DNA from: Acinetobacter bereziniae LMG 1003 = CIP 70.12
GTDB lineage: Bacteria; Pseudomonadota; Gammaproteobacteria; Pseudomonadales; Moraxellaceae
Length of the DNA stretch: 42,722 bases
Assembly: GCF_000368925.1 (NCBI RefSeq)
Contig: NZ_KB849755.1
Span: 855,770-898,491 of the forward strand
Reading direction: 5' to 3'
Numbering within the stretch: the first letter of the stretch is position 1; the number at the start of each line of letters is the position of its first letter. The translations under genes were made by a program, and so were the position numbers. Shown here piece by piece: positions 1-7,087 of this stretch. The notes below the pieces were generated by a model. The model ran no database searches, had not been told where the DNA came from, and saw nothing but the letters and a program-made list of their open reading frames with translations.

Positions 1-2
1 AA

Positions 3-260
3 GATCTAACAAGAGATAAAAATGGTCAGCCTCAAAAATATTTACTAATTTTAGATAATGCTTCTATTCACAAAGGTCGAAAAATTGAGGAATTGGCTCG
101 CCAGTACAATGCTAGGCTGATGTATTTGCCTGCTTATAGTCCAGACCTCAATCCAATTGAAAAAGCTTGGTCTATACTAAAAAGAAAAGTCAGACATATT
201 GTTAGCCAACAACAGAAAACTATTCTTGAGGCTTTAGATATTGGGTTTAATCAAATGTAG
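3..260 (+). CDS. IS630-family transposase, C-terminal part (5' end outside window)
   Basis: The open frame enters from the left edge and ends at TAG 258-260, so only about 85 C-terminal residues are visible. They contain the second catalytic aspartate in LILDNASIHKG and the third acidic residue in YSPDLNPIEKAWSILKRK, the usual DDE signature of IS630/Tc1-like transposases, which cut and paste at TA dinucleotides. The AT-rich stretch 261-300 presumably contains the right end of the element, but I cannot define the terminal repeat without the left end. The insertion lies beside truncated prophage DNA and may have contributed to the loss of the phage late genes. That last point is inference. Confidence 0.85.
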   Translation, partial: DLTRDKNGQPQKYLLILDNASIHKGRKIEELARQYNARLMYLPAYSPDLNPIEKAWSILKRKVRHIVSQQQKTILEALDIGFNQM

Positions 261-405
261 CATAGTTTATTTAACTAGCTATATAACCCAACTAGAGGCA
301 TTGTGGTATGATTTCTTTCACCTTTTGGTATAGATCAAGTGCTAATCGAAGGAAAGAATGTTCTTATCTATCAACGAACTTAAACACTCTTTATAAAGAA
401 AATTT

Positions 406-1326
406 ATGAAATTAAATATTAGTTTTGATTGGGCTGTTCTAACATCCATATTTACCTTTTTGCTTTATTGGTGTGGCTATTGTTACTACATTGGATATCT
501 TGATTTCTATGGAGTAAATTTAGACTCTTTTGATATCCCTGTAATTAGTCTAATCATTCAAGGCTTTTTATCTGGTTATAAAGCATGGATTACCTTAATT
601 TTTATATTTTTAATTATTTCTTATGTAACTTCAATTTCTCTTAAACAATGGCTATATTGGATTATAAAGACAATTGGACTAACATTTAATTTTTTTATAA
701 TTTTATACAACTTGACATTTTACTACCTTGTTAAATTTATAAAAAAACACTCTATGGTTTCTAAAACAATCAATTTTACTAAAAGAAAAACCCCACAAAT
801 AGCTAAAAATATACTTTTAACTATATTTTGTTTTTTAAAAAGAACCTTTTCTAAAATTCAGAATAAAAGCACTAAAATTGAAGAATCTAATCATAAAATT
901 TTAACAAGACTAAACCTAACCACCCCACTGATTAAAAGAGAAATTTATGGTGAAAATGATGAAGCAACTATCAATCAAAACTTTAAATTCGACTTATCTT
1001 TTTTTATACACTATACAATTTCAATTTTTTTGTTGGTTGGCGCTATGAGCGTTTTGAATATTGGGCAACAAATTATTAATGAAGGGAAAAATAAAGCTGA
1101 ACAACATTTTATTGAGAGTAAAAGAGCCATCAAAAATAGCAATTTTTCTAATAGCCCTTACCAATTAGTGACTATAAAAGGTAATAAAGGTAATGAAAGG
1201 TTATTTCTCACTGATATATGTTTAAAGTCTATGTGCCTAGTAACGGATGAAAATAAGGTTGTTCAAATTTATGATGTTAAAGATTTAAAAATAATAAATC
1301 ATATAGCATCATCATCACATAATTAG
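406..1326 (+). CDS. unrecognised multi-pass membrane protein (306 aa)
   Basis: I do not recognise this protein. It has hydrophobic segments near residues 8-30, 60-78, 84-112 and 198-220, a Lys-rich stretch at about 112-150 between the third and fourth, and a soluble C-terminal domain of about 85 residues. This predicts an inner-membrane protein with a terminal domain that could sense or bind something. The DNA is very AT-rich, more so than the phage genes to the right, which suggests separate acquisition. It stands alone between a transposase gene and the end of the Q-like gene, which runs towards it. The ATG at 406 has only a weak A-rich ribosome-binding region. It could be a defence or cargo gene, but nothing in the sequence proves that. 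Confidence 0.7.
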   Translation: MKLNISFDWAVLTSIFTFLLYWCGYCYYIGYLDFYGVNLDSFDIPVISLIIQGFLSGYKAWITLIFIFLIISYVTSISLKQWLYWIIKTIGLTFNFFIILYNLTFYYLVKFIKKHSMVSKTINFTKRKTPQIAKNILLTIFCFLKRTFSKIQNKSTKIEESNHKILTRLNLTTPLIKREIYGENDEATINQNFKFDLSFFIHYTISIFLLVGAMSVLNIGQQIINEGKNKAEQHFIESKRAIKNSNFSNSPYQLVTIKGNKGNERLFLTDICLKSMCLVTDENKVVQIYDVKDLKIINHIASSSHN

Positions 1327-1365
1327 AATTTGATGTTTAACCAATCTTCTCTTTATCCTTATAGT

Positions 1366-1389
1366 GAACAGTAGCCTTATCTACTGTTC
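1366..1389. repeat. perfect 9-bp inverted repeat downstream of the Q-like gene
   Basis: Arms GAACAGTAG and CTACTGTTC flank a six-base loop. The site lies about 60-80 bases past the end of the leftward Q-like gene, where a lambdoid phage would have its late leader. Neither strand has a T-tract after the stem, so it is not a convincing intrinsic terminator. Confidence 0.5.
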
Positions 1390-1446
1390 TTAATCGAGCA
1401 ACTTGGTATTTTATTTAAGTCAAAAATGTATTCTTTTGAAAGTACT

Positions 1447-1941
1447 TCAAACCGTCCCCTTCACATATTCAATAAACGGATATTTAACATGGAGTACCGC
1501 TAGTCCACAACGGACATCATATTTTGCATCCATCACTGTACGAGTGGGTGTTTGGAGTTCAGACCACGAACGATTATGGAAATACCGACTAATTAAGACA
1601 TTCATCCAGTCTACTAGTGCTTCGCTGTCTGTGCCATTTAACACATCTAGAATTAAACGCTGTACTGCACGTGCTTCATCATTTGTGATTTCACAGCAAA
1701 TATTTCGATCAATCTTTGGTTTTTCTTCAAAGTTTTCATCACACATGTAGTAAGCAATCAGCTTTTCTTTGTTTTGTTTGCTCATTCGTACTTTTGCTTT
1801 ACTCATTGCTACGGCTATAGGATTACTTGAGCGATATCCTCCTTTCGCAGTATTCTGCCAAGCCCCAAATTGTCTTAACCAGCCTTGTAATTCATACTTT
1901 GACCAGTCAACTGTTTGCATAATATGTACGGCTGTATTCAC
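1447..1941 (-). CDS. Q-like late antitermination protein (region B)
   Basis: The 164-residue protein has the pattern LQGWLRQFGAWQN near its start, then a conserved ITNDEARAVQRLILDV block and a C-terminal helix-turn-helix-like segment. This resembles the phage antitermination protein Q family (PF06530-like), whose members load on RNA polymerase at the late promoter. I chose GTG at 1941 because GGAG lies six bases upstream; a TTG at 1953 is in frame but would include that site. It is the last gene of a leftward early operon after the helicase, the normal position for Q. The late promoter, late genes and lysis genes that should follow are absent, since the sequence switches to unrelated DNA. Family assignment is moderate, from motif memory. 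Confidence 0.6.
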   Translation of the reverse strand: MNTAVHIMQTVDWSKYELQGWLRQFGAWQNTAKGGYRSSNPIAVAMSKAKVRMSKQNKEKLIAYYMCDENFEEKPKIDRNICCEITNDEARAVQRLILDVLNGTDSEALVDWMNVLISRYFHNRSWSELQTPTRTVMDAKYDVRCGLAVLHVKYPFIEYVKGTV

Positions 1942-1998
1942 TGCTTTCTCCAAGTTTTCAAAGTATTCTTAAGTCATGTTTTGTGATGTCGAAATGAT

Positions 1999-3444
1999 TC
2001 ATAGTCCAGCCACCCTAGACTTAAATTTTGGATTTTTATCAATGTTCAACAATTGATTTTGAAAATATTCCAAGTTTTCATTTGAAACATTTGAAAAGCG
2101 ACTGTATTGCAATTCTGAAAAAAGAAAGGTTTCCCCTGTTTCACCATCACGGACCTTGGAAGCAATGACTTCAAGCATCCCTTTAAATTGAGATTTTTCT
2201 TTGTTGTAATACTCATCCCGATAAAGAAATAGGATTACATCTGCATCTTGTTCTATGGCACCAGATCCACGTAAATCGGACATGAGGGGCCTTTTATTTG
2301 GTCTCTTCTCAACATCACGACTTAATTGGCTGAGAGCAAATACTGGACAATCAAACTCCATTGCGATTTCCTTTAATCCTTTAGAAATCACTGTTAATCG
2401 CTCATGCTCTGCAATATTAGAATTTAAGTGCGGGGTGGAAATTTTTTGTAGATAGTCAATAAAGATCGCACCAAGAAAGCCATACTTAGCCTTAACTTTT
2501 CTTGCATGTCGTCGAATATCAACTAAGGTGACAACCCCATCTTTGATTTCAAATGGTGCCCGCTCAATGAGTTTCACAGCCTCTGTAAAACCTGTCCAAT
2601 CATCTGGTTTCATATCGGAGTCTTGGATACGTTTGAGATCAATATTTCCAACTGCTGCAGCAATTCGTCTTGAGATCTTGCCTGTTTTCATCTCAATTGA
2701 TTCAAACAAAATAGGCTTAACGAGGTTTGTTGCAATATGGGTAGAAATATTCTGAGCAAATGCGGTTTTACCCATACTTGGTCGAGCTGCAATAATGACT
2801 AAATCGCCTTTTTGGATTTCACCAATTTTGTTATCAAGTGCGATAAATCCTGTATTTACTCCACGTACAGCATAAGTTCCATCTAACTTCTCAGATTGAA
2901 TCTTATTGATCTCATCAAACAGGTCTATCATCGAGTTAATTAACGGTTCTGGATCCTCATCGCTGTTACCAGTGCTGATATCGCTCAAAGCGCTGCTCGC
3001 TCTTGCAATTGCATCATCTGCCTCACCATTGCTTAAATCATTGGCGATTTTCTGAATACGATTACCAGCATCTCGTAACTGCCTACGAAGCGTTAAATCT
3101 TGAAGTTTTTTAAGGTAGGTATGTACGTTACTGCTCAGTGTAACTGGTGCATTTTGAAATAAGTCCAGAATATATTTTTCATTGACTCCCTGTTTTTCTG
3201 AACCTAACGTTTTGAGTGAGCTAATGACTGTAACCTCATCAATTGGATCACCCTTTTCGTGAAGCTTTTTCATTGCGCGAAATAAAACAACATGAGTCTG
3301 AACAGTAAATATTGACTCATTTGCTATAGAAATCAACTCACAGCATTCTTGGTAAGTGAACATTGAAATCAAGAAAGCCAACTCACAAGATGGATCTGAC
3401 AATTGATCGTCAATCACTCCTGAAATATTAAATTGAGCCTTCAA
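1999..3444 (-). CDS. dnaB-like: replicative DNA helicase, DnaB type
   Basis: This 481-residue protein has the DnaB layout: an N-terminal helical domain (residues about 15-115), a linker, and a RecA-like ATPase with Walker A AARPSMGKTAFA (about 219-230), the FIDYLQ Walker B region and the SQLSRDVEKRPNKRP loop. It unwinds DNA ahead of the phage fork as a hexamer. The start is TTG at 3444, overlapping the initiator's TGA, with an ideal AGGAGGT six bases upstream, so the two genes are translationally coupled. Encoding its own helicase (as P22 gene 12 does) differs from the second prophage here, which encodes a loader instead. Confidence 0.95.
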   Translation of the reverse strand: MKAQFNISGVIDDQLSDPSCELAFLISMFTYQECCELISIANESIFTVQTHVVLFRAMKKLHEKGDPIDEVTVISSLKTLGSEKQGVNEKYILDLFQNAPVTLSSNVHTYLKKLQDLTLRRQLRDAGNRIQKIANDLSNGEADDAIARASSALSDISTGNSDEDPEPLINSMIDLFDEINKIQSEKLDGTYAVRGVNTGFIALDNKIGEIQKGDLVIIAARPSMGKTAFAQNISTHIATNLVKPILFESIEMKTGKISRRIAAAVGNIDLKRIQDSDMKPDDWTGFTEAVKLIERAPFEIKDGVVTLVDIRRHARKVKAKYGFLGAIFIDYLQKISTPHLNSNIAEHERLTVISKGLKEIAMEFDCPVFALSQLSRDVEKRPNKRPLMSDLRGSGAIEQDADVILFLYRDEYYNKEKSQFKGMLEVIASKVRDGETGETFLFSELQYSRFSNVSNENLEYFQNQLLNIDKNPKFKSRVAGL

Positions 3445-4439
3445 TGGACACCTCCTAGACCCTGCCCGTATTTCACAGGTATTGGTTTTATATCAGGGGG
3501 CCGTGTGATGCTCTCCCCCTCATGCTGTTGATCATCAGAGCTTTGCTGATACAGCCTAGGATCTCGCTTTACCCATTTCACAAAATTTGAATACATCTGA
3601 TTTGACCTAATTGACCCATTCTCAAGTTTTGTTTGGTAGTAAGCGTTTATCTCAGGCAAGATTTGATTAATCAATTCAGAAGTCATGGGCATCAAACCAG
3701 ATTGTTTTAACCAAGCATTGAGCTGCTTAACATCTGGTATCCAAACTTTTAAAACTTGCTCAAGAGTATTTTCTTGATTTTCATTTTTTTGATTTTTTTC
3801 GTGCGTGGGGTTTTCTCTCCCACAATCAGGATTCAGGATTCCACATTCAGGAATCAGGTTAAGGGAATCAGGAATCAGGGCGTTTCTTACTGGTATAAAA
3901 ACAGTTTCATAACTGTTTTTATCCTGTTTGATAACATTGTTAGAACCGTGTACATCAGTTTCATAACTGTTATTTGTGTTTGAATTAGTTGCTTGCTCAG
4001 TTAGGTTTATAGGATTTTCACCATAAAAATCATTAAGTTGATCTTTGGTAAGCAAAATCGGCTTACCAGTTACAAGCTTGTTTTTTGGGTTGCGTTTGTA
4101 GACGGTATACATGCCATTTTGATCAGGAAGGTCACTATCTTTTTCCAATCCATGTGGTTTTTGATGTTTTGAAAAGTTTATTATCTGGATAACATCTGTT
4201 CCATTACAGTTATATAACGCTATAAAACCTAGTTTAGAAATGTTCAATAACTGTTCTGAAACGTTTATTTCATCCGCTGGGAAAAGTGACATTTTGATTT
4301 TTTTGGCACGATTCTCTAAACGCCCCTCACGATCTGCTAATGTCCAAAGACCAACAAACAAAAGTCGAGCCTCGAAAGGCAACTCAACAAGTAGATCATT
4401 TGAGAAAAACGAGGGTTTAATATTTCTTGATCTAGCCAT
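3441..4439 (-). CDS. phage replication initiator with DnaT-like C-terminal domain
   Basis: The 332-residue protein begins with a winged-helix-like segment (SFFSNDLLVELPFEARLLF, residues about 11-29) typical of phage replisome organisers. It has a low-complexity middle encoding the origin repeats. It ends with a domain (about 230-300) carrying the pattern W-P-LN-WL and QMYSNFVKWVKRDPRLYQ, which matches the DnaT DNA-binding domain family. It should bind the iterons inside its own gene and hand DNA to the adjacent DnaB helicase. ATG at 4439 is preceded by AAAGG, overlaps the upstream stop by one base, and its own stop overlaps the helicase start. The same C-terminal domain recurs in the gene at 39368-40234. 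Confidence 0.85.
   Translation of the reverse strand: MARSRNIKPSFFSNDLLVELPFEARLLFVGLWTLADREGRLENRAKKIKMSLFPADEINVSEQLLNISKLGFIALYNCNGTDVIQIINFSKHQKPHGLEKDSDLPDQNGMYTVYKRNPKNKLVTGKPILLTKDQLNDFYGENPINLTEQATNSNTNNSYETDVHGSNNVIKQDKNSYETVFIPVRNALIPDSLNLIPECGILNPDCGRENPTHEKNQKNENQENTLEQVLKVWIPDVKQLNAWLKQSGLMPMTSELINQILPEINAYYQTKLENGSIRSNQMYSNFVKWVKRDPRLYQQSSDDQQHEGESITRPPDIKPIPVKYGQGLGGVH
3826..3880. other. iteron-type replication origin inside the initiator gene (region B)
   Basis: TCAGG starts at 3826, 3833, 3847, 3854, 3868 and 3875. This is three tandem 21-base units, each holding two pentamers seven bases apart. Because 21 is a multiple of three, the initiator carries a matching seven-residue repeat (LIPDSLN, LIPECGI, LNPDCGR). 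Lambda keeps its origin iterons inside gene O in the same way. The origin role is inferred from this precedent and from the regular phasing. Confidence 0.7.
3895..3922. repeat. perfect 12-bp inverted repeat beside the iterons, with a second shorter copy
   Basis: Arms ATAAAAACAGTT and AACTGTTTTTAT flank TCAT. The 16-base core CAGTTTCATAACTGTT recurs at 3956-3971, 54 bases away, and both copies encode NSYET in the initiator. The AT-rich palindrome next to iterons suggests an unwinding or cruciform element of the origin. Its function is inferred. Confidence 0.65.
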
Positions 4440-4738
4440 TACAATCTACCTTTTGTCTCAATGACTTTTTTTACGGCGCTTTCAAAACGATTAATCAAAG
4501 CGTATTGCATTTTATTGAGTCGCAGATCCTCAACAGACTCTTCAGCGGACCAGCTAGATTTTTCAAAATCTTTCTGAACACCTAAAGCTTTTTCCAACTC
4601 GGTCATTGCTTGTTTGTATTTCACTAATGCATCAGAATAGTTATCTTCAAGTTGTTGCACTTTTGAAGATTGATAGTCTTCTCGATCATCAAAACTTGTA
4701 GATGGTCTATAGTTGTGGTTTAATTGATCTGTATTCAT
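4439..4738 (-). CDS. small coiled-coil protein in the early operon (99 aa)
   Basis: I do not recognise a family. The protein has a disordered N-terminus and a long charged helix (residues about 24-75) with heptad-like spacing, then a basic C-terminus (AVKKVIETKGRL). ATG at 4738 has the strong site AGGAGATCAACA directly upstream. Its stop overlaps the start of the replication initiator by one base, so it is probably co-translated and may act in replication or regulation. No enzymatic motif is visible. Confidence 0.75.
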   Translation of the reverse strand: MNTDQLNHNYRPSTSFDDREDYQSSKVQQLEDNYSDALVKYKQAMTELEKALGVQKDFEKSSWSAEESVEDLRLNKMQYALINRFESAVKKVIETKGRL

Positions 4739-4765
4739 TGTTGATCTCCTGGATTAACAGTAACT

Positions 4766-4798
4766 AAAAGCCTGAACCACGAACTCAGGCTTTTTTTT
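4766..4798. terminator. bidirectional hairpin at the end of the CII-like gene
   Basis: The stem AAAGCCTGA / TCAGGCTTT is followed on the plus strand by eight T residues and on the minus strand by a weaker TTTTAG tail. The final codons and stop of the CII-like gene lie inside the stem. A rightward (antisense) transcript would stop here before entering cII. The equivalent hairpin with the same GCCTGA stem ends the cII gene of the second prophage. Confidence 0.75.
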
Positions 4799-5240
4799 CA
4801 TCTACACATAAATGAATCTTTTGGTTTAATTCCGCCAGTACGGTGTGAAGTAATTGAATGACTTTTGACATATCAATTGCTTCCCCTCGAGTAATTCGAC
4901 CGTCAGCCATCATTTCTTTAAAGAGCGCGCATACATCTCCACCGCCCATACCAATACTTAAAACTAGGTCTGTAAGTTCTGTATCTCTGCATTCAGGGAT
5001 GTCAGGTAACTTTATTGCGACTTTTCCGTGTTCAGCACACAATGCTTGAAGGATTCGGTAATCACCCGTAATCGCCATCATGGCGGAGGCTTCCATAAGT
5101 GTCAGGTGATGTGTTTCAGTATTTGGGTTCACCTTGCTATTAAGTACCGCAACGCTACGGACACCCATTCGTGTAGCAAGTGCAGATGCCCCACCTTTAA
5201 ACTGACGTACTGTGTGATAAGCAGCGTCCAATATGTTCAT
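4785..5240 (-). CDS. phage CII-like regulatory protein (CP76 type)
   Basis: The 151-residue protein begins AAYHTVRQFKGGASALATRMG and continues with a helix-turn-helix and the block HHLTLMEASAMMAITGDYRIL. This matches the phage regulatory CII / CP76 family (PF06892), DNA-binding tetramers that set lysis-lysogeny choice and early transcription. ATG at 5240 has AAAGGAACCGATT upstream. It is the second gene of the leftward early operon, after the Cro-like gene, exactly where lambdoid phages place cII. It is unrelated in sequence to the lambda-type CII of the other prophage, so the two immunity regions are of different origin. Confidence 0.85.
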   Translation of the reverse strand: MNILDAAYHTVRQFKGGASALATRMGVRSVAVLNSKVNPNTETHHLTLMEASAMMAITGDYRILQALCAEHGKVAIKLPDIPECRDTELTDLVLSIGMGGGDVCALFKEMMADGRITRGEAIDMSKVIQLLHTVLAELNQKIHLCVDEKKA

Positions 5241-5264
5241 AATCGGTTCCTTTGAACGTGTTTA

Positions 5265-5516
5265 TTAGGCGATAGCTTTATTACTATTTTGGTTATCAGT
5301 TTTACTTAAAGTGTATGAAGCAAAATGACGCATCAATTCAAGTTCAGAAACCTTTCCACCACTATTTTTAACCAATGCTTTACGCAGCGCTCTACGTGGT
5401 TCTTTATACCCATAAAGTAAATGTGTCTTTAGATAACCTACTGTTGTTCCTGAATCTTTTGCATACTTTTCAAGTTCAATGTTGGTTAACTCAAGGACAA
5501 ATGCACGAAATTCCAT
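5265..5516 (-). CDS. Cro-like / small HTH regulator (region B)
   Basis: This protein of about 83 residues is the first gene of the leftward operon, divergent from the repressor gene, and has a predicted helical DNA-binding core (LELTNIELEKYAKDSGTTVGYLKTHL) like small Cro/YdaS-type regulators. I chose ATG 5516 because GAGGA lies seven bases upstream; the longer frame from 5537 would place that site inside the gene. It is expected to repress the divergent promoters during lytic growth. The role comes mostly from position, since sequence identity to known Cro proteins is not obvious. Confidence 0.7.
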   Translation of the reverse strand: MEFRAFVLELTNIELEKYAKDSGTTVGYLKTHLLYGYKEPRRALRKALVKNSGGKVSELELMRHFASYTLSKTDNQNSNKAIA

Positions 5517-5542
5517 AGATTGATCCTCATTAATCAATCTAA

Positions 5543-5571
5543 ATATTATCTTTTTGGTAATGTAAATACAA
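5543..5571 (-). promoter_or_regulatory. leftward early promoter (pR equivalent)
   Basis: On the minus strand TTGTAT and TAATAT are separated by exactly 17 bases, and the operator at 5544-5562 covers the spacer and -10. Transcription would start just before the Cro-like gene. Confidence 0.75.
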
Positions 5572-5647
5572 CCTTTTTTATTGTTTACCTTTTTGGTGAT
5601 TTAAGTAAACTTAGATGAAAATTAAGAAATCACCTTTAAAGTGATTT
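5544..5647. promoter_or_regulatory. three repressor operators in the divergent control region
   Basis: Three imperfect palindromes share the form ATTACC, five bases, GGTAAT: TATTATC/GGTAATG at 5544-5562, GTTTACC/GGTGATT at 5583-5601, and AAATCAC/GTGATTT at 5627-5647. A rightward repressor promoter may use TTTACC (5584) and TAAACT (5606), but this is weak. A fourth, perfect copy lies at 6570-6588. Binding by the adjacent repressor or Cro is inferred. Confidence 0.65.
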
Positions 5648-5671
5648 TTTATTAAATAAAGTAGAGTTTTT

Positions 5672-6049
5672 ATGGATAGTAAAAGTATTCGTTATCAAAA
5701 TACTCGCATACTTGTAGATTCAGTTGGCGGTATTTCGAGTTTTGCCGAGAAAATAGGCAAAGGTCAGTCACAAACAAGTCAATTCGCTGGAACCAATCCA
5801 ATTAAAGGTATTGGTAATAAAGTTGCTCGTGAAATTGAAGAAACTTTTGGAAAGCCTCATGGATGGTTAGATGTACTGCATCAAGCAGATAACAATTCAC
5901 TTTCTAACAATTTGAATCAGTCATATACCGATGGGAATAATGACAATTTAAGAGATTTGATTAACTCTTTAAATCATCTAGACGCTAAAGGTAAGCTCAC
6001 ACCAGAATTAATAATGGCTCTTAAAACAATTGTGAATTTAGCAAATTAA
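5672..6049 (+). CDS. short CI-like repressor, DNA-binding domain only
   Basis: The 125-residue protein has an N-terminal helix-turn-helix (NTRILVDSVGGISSFAEKIG, then QFAGTNPIKGIGNKVAREIEETFGKPHGWLD). This block is typical of phage CI repressors, placing the recognition helix near residues 30-50. About 45 residues follow, enough for a dimerisation tail but with no S24 peptidase domain, whereas the other prophage's CI has 224 residues. Such a repressor could not be inactivated by RecA-stimulated self-cleavage. It faces right, divergent from the Cro-like gene, behind three predicted operators. It may be naturally short or the result of a past truncation; the frame itself ends cleanly. Confidence 0.8.
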   Translation: MDSKSIRYQNTRILVDSVGGISSFAEKIGKGQSQTSQFAGTNPIKGIGNKVAREIEETFGKPHGWLDVLHQADNNSLSNNLNQSYTDGNNDNLRDLINSLNHLDAKGKLTPELIMALKTIVNLAN

Positions 6050-6117
6050 AACTTTTAGATGAAAATTTAAAAACTGTGAACCCGACACAGATAAATAACT
6101 GAATGGGTGGAGAAGTT

Positions 6118-6354
6118 ATGATTGAAGTTTCTTTAATAGAGTTTGAAGAAGGGGCTGAAAAACCTTTGTTCGCACATCAATTTGAAAACCATCCGAGAAT
6201 AGGTGAGTGGATAATTTTAGCAAACGATAAGACTTACCAAGTTTTAATGATTGTGAATTATGAAAACCCTGAAGCTGGCACTGTTGTATATGTAAAGTAT
6301 CTAGGCAATGTTTTAGATTGTATTGATCGTCTTGGCTCTGGAACCTACATTTAA
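6118..6354 (+). CDS. small phage protein downstream of the repressor (78 aa)
   Basis: I cannot assign a function. The protein is compact and acidic with alternating beta-like segments (GEWIILANDKTYQVLMIVNY, then VVYVKYLGN), suggesting a small beta-barrel fold. ATG 6118 is preferred over 6103 because GGTGGAG lies five bases upstream. It follows the repressor gene on the same strand with no obvious promoter between, so it may be co-transcribed in the lysogen. A plus-strand terminator follows at 6498. Confidence 0.7.
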   Translation: MIEVSLIEFEEGAEKPLFAHQFENHPRIGEWIILANDKTYQVLMIVNYENPEAGTVVYVKYLGNVLDCIDRLGSGTYI

Positions 6355-6493
6355 TACTATTAAACTCACTTGGCAGCTCATCTGGATCAGTGATAAGTAA
6401 AGCCACCAACCCCCTTCCAACCATTGGGCCATTTTGAGTAATTTCTAAAACCCTTCCATCTTTGGTTACGCCAATCATTCCAATCAACTCCAT
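6355..6493 (-). pseudogene. possible remnant of a leftward small gene
   Basis: The minus strand reads MELIGMIGVTKDGRVLEI and continues for about 45 protein-like residues to DELPSEF, then runs without a stop into the antisense of the neighbouring plus-strand gene, where the translation stops looking natural. GGAG lies nine bases before the second methionine. This suggests a gene whose 3' end was lost in a recombination event. It could equally be chance coding on a short stretch. Confidence 0.35.
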
Positions 6494-6497
6494 TCAC

Positions 6498-6521
6498 CCC
6501 ACCCTGTGTGGGTTTTCTTTT
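6498..6521 (+). terminator. rightward intrinsic terminator
   Basis: Stem CCCAC / GTGGG with loop CCTGT is followed by TTTTCTTTT. It closes the repressor-side transcript and insulates the next promoter at 6562. Confidence 0.65.
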
Positions 6522-6561
6522 GTCTATTAAATCATAAAACACAAAAAAGGTAATTTTTATC

Positions 6562-6589
6562 TTGCAATTTATTACCAATTAGGTAATAT
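6562..6589 (+). promoter_or_regulatory. second rightward promoter with a perfect repressor operator
   Basis: TTGCAA (6562-6567) and TAATAT (6584-6589) are 16 bases apart. The perfect palindrome TATTACC / GGTAATA with a five-base centre (6570-6588) fills the spacer and -10. It matches the operators at the repressor-Cro divergence, so the same repressor should silence this promoter. It would drive the rightward operon beginning at 6661. Confidence 0.7.
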
Positions 6590-6607
6590 TTATCTCACGG
6601 ACAACAA

Positions 6608-6641
6608 AAAGCCCCGGAACTTTGGACGGCTACGGGGCTTT
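6608..6641. terminator. leader hairpin before the 6661 gene
   Basis: Stem AAAGCCCCG / CGGGGCTTT encloses a 16-base loop. The minus-strand side has a TTTTT tail, the plus strand only TTT. It would sit about 10 bases after the predicted start of the 6562 promoter, so it may act as a leader structure as well as a leftward terminator. Confidence 0.5.
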
Positions 6642-6660
6642 GCAAAACTACGAGATAAGT

Positions 6661-7083
6661 ATGAACATTAAACCAAACCAATTCAACTTTACGACTGTAA
6701 CACTATTTACAGCTTGCACGATAGCTAGTATGACACTCGCCTGTCACCCTGCTGCAACACCTGTTGTACCTAGTCATTACGCTACTGCACCAAACATCTA
6801 TGGTGTACAACACCTCAATCTCACATCTAAGGATACTGGTAGCACCACAATCCGATTAGATGACACCATTTTAAGAGCAAACTTTCAATTTGAAACTCAC
6901 CCTGACAGTTACGGCGTAGTGGGCTCAGAATTTACAACGGTCAATATTATCAATCTATATGACATTGAGATCAGTGACCTAAAAGGTAATAAATACCGTG
7001 ATTTCACCAATTACGATGACCACCGCAACATTAATAATTTAATTGCAACATACATCGAAAAAAACAAACTTACAGAGGTATAA
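6661..7083 (+). CDS. probable exported or lipoprotein-like small protein (140 aa)
   Basis: No family recognised. From ATG 6661 the protein has a hydrophobic segment (VTLFTACTIASMTLAC) ending in a cysteine at about residue 28, which resembles a lipoprotein signal, although Thr rather than Leu at -3 makes the lipobox imperfect. A beta-rich, charged domain follows. The earlier in-frame start is a TTG inside the leader hairpin and is unlikely. It is the first gene after the repressor-controlled promoter at 6562 and is followed closely by the split gene at 7088. Confidence 0.6.
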   Translation: MNIKPNQFNFTTVTLFTACTIASMTLACHPAATPVVPSHYATAPNIYGVQHLNLTSKDTGSTTIRLDDTILRANFQFETHPDSYGVVGSEFTTVNIINLYDIEISDLKGNKYRDFTNYDDHRNINNLIATYIEKNKLTEV

Positions 7084-7087
7084 GAAT

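Noticed and set aside
1366..1389. Inverted repeat as a late terminator of region B
   Set aside because: No T-run on either strand and no clear promoter between it and the Q-like gene, so it is listed only as a repeat.
1403..1750. 115-residue plus-strand frame
   Set aside because: It lies antisense to the Q-like gene, which has the better start and composition.
3821..3880. Short tandem repeats that could suggest a CRISPR array
   Set aside because: Units are 21 bases with no spacers and lie in frame inside a gene; they fit origin iterons.
6387..6578. 63-residue minus-strand frame
   Set aside because: It runs through a terminator and the 6562 promoter and overlaps a better candidate frame.
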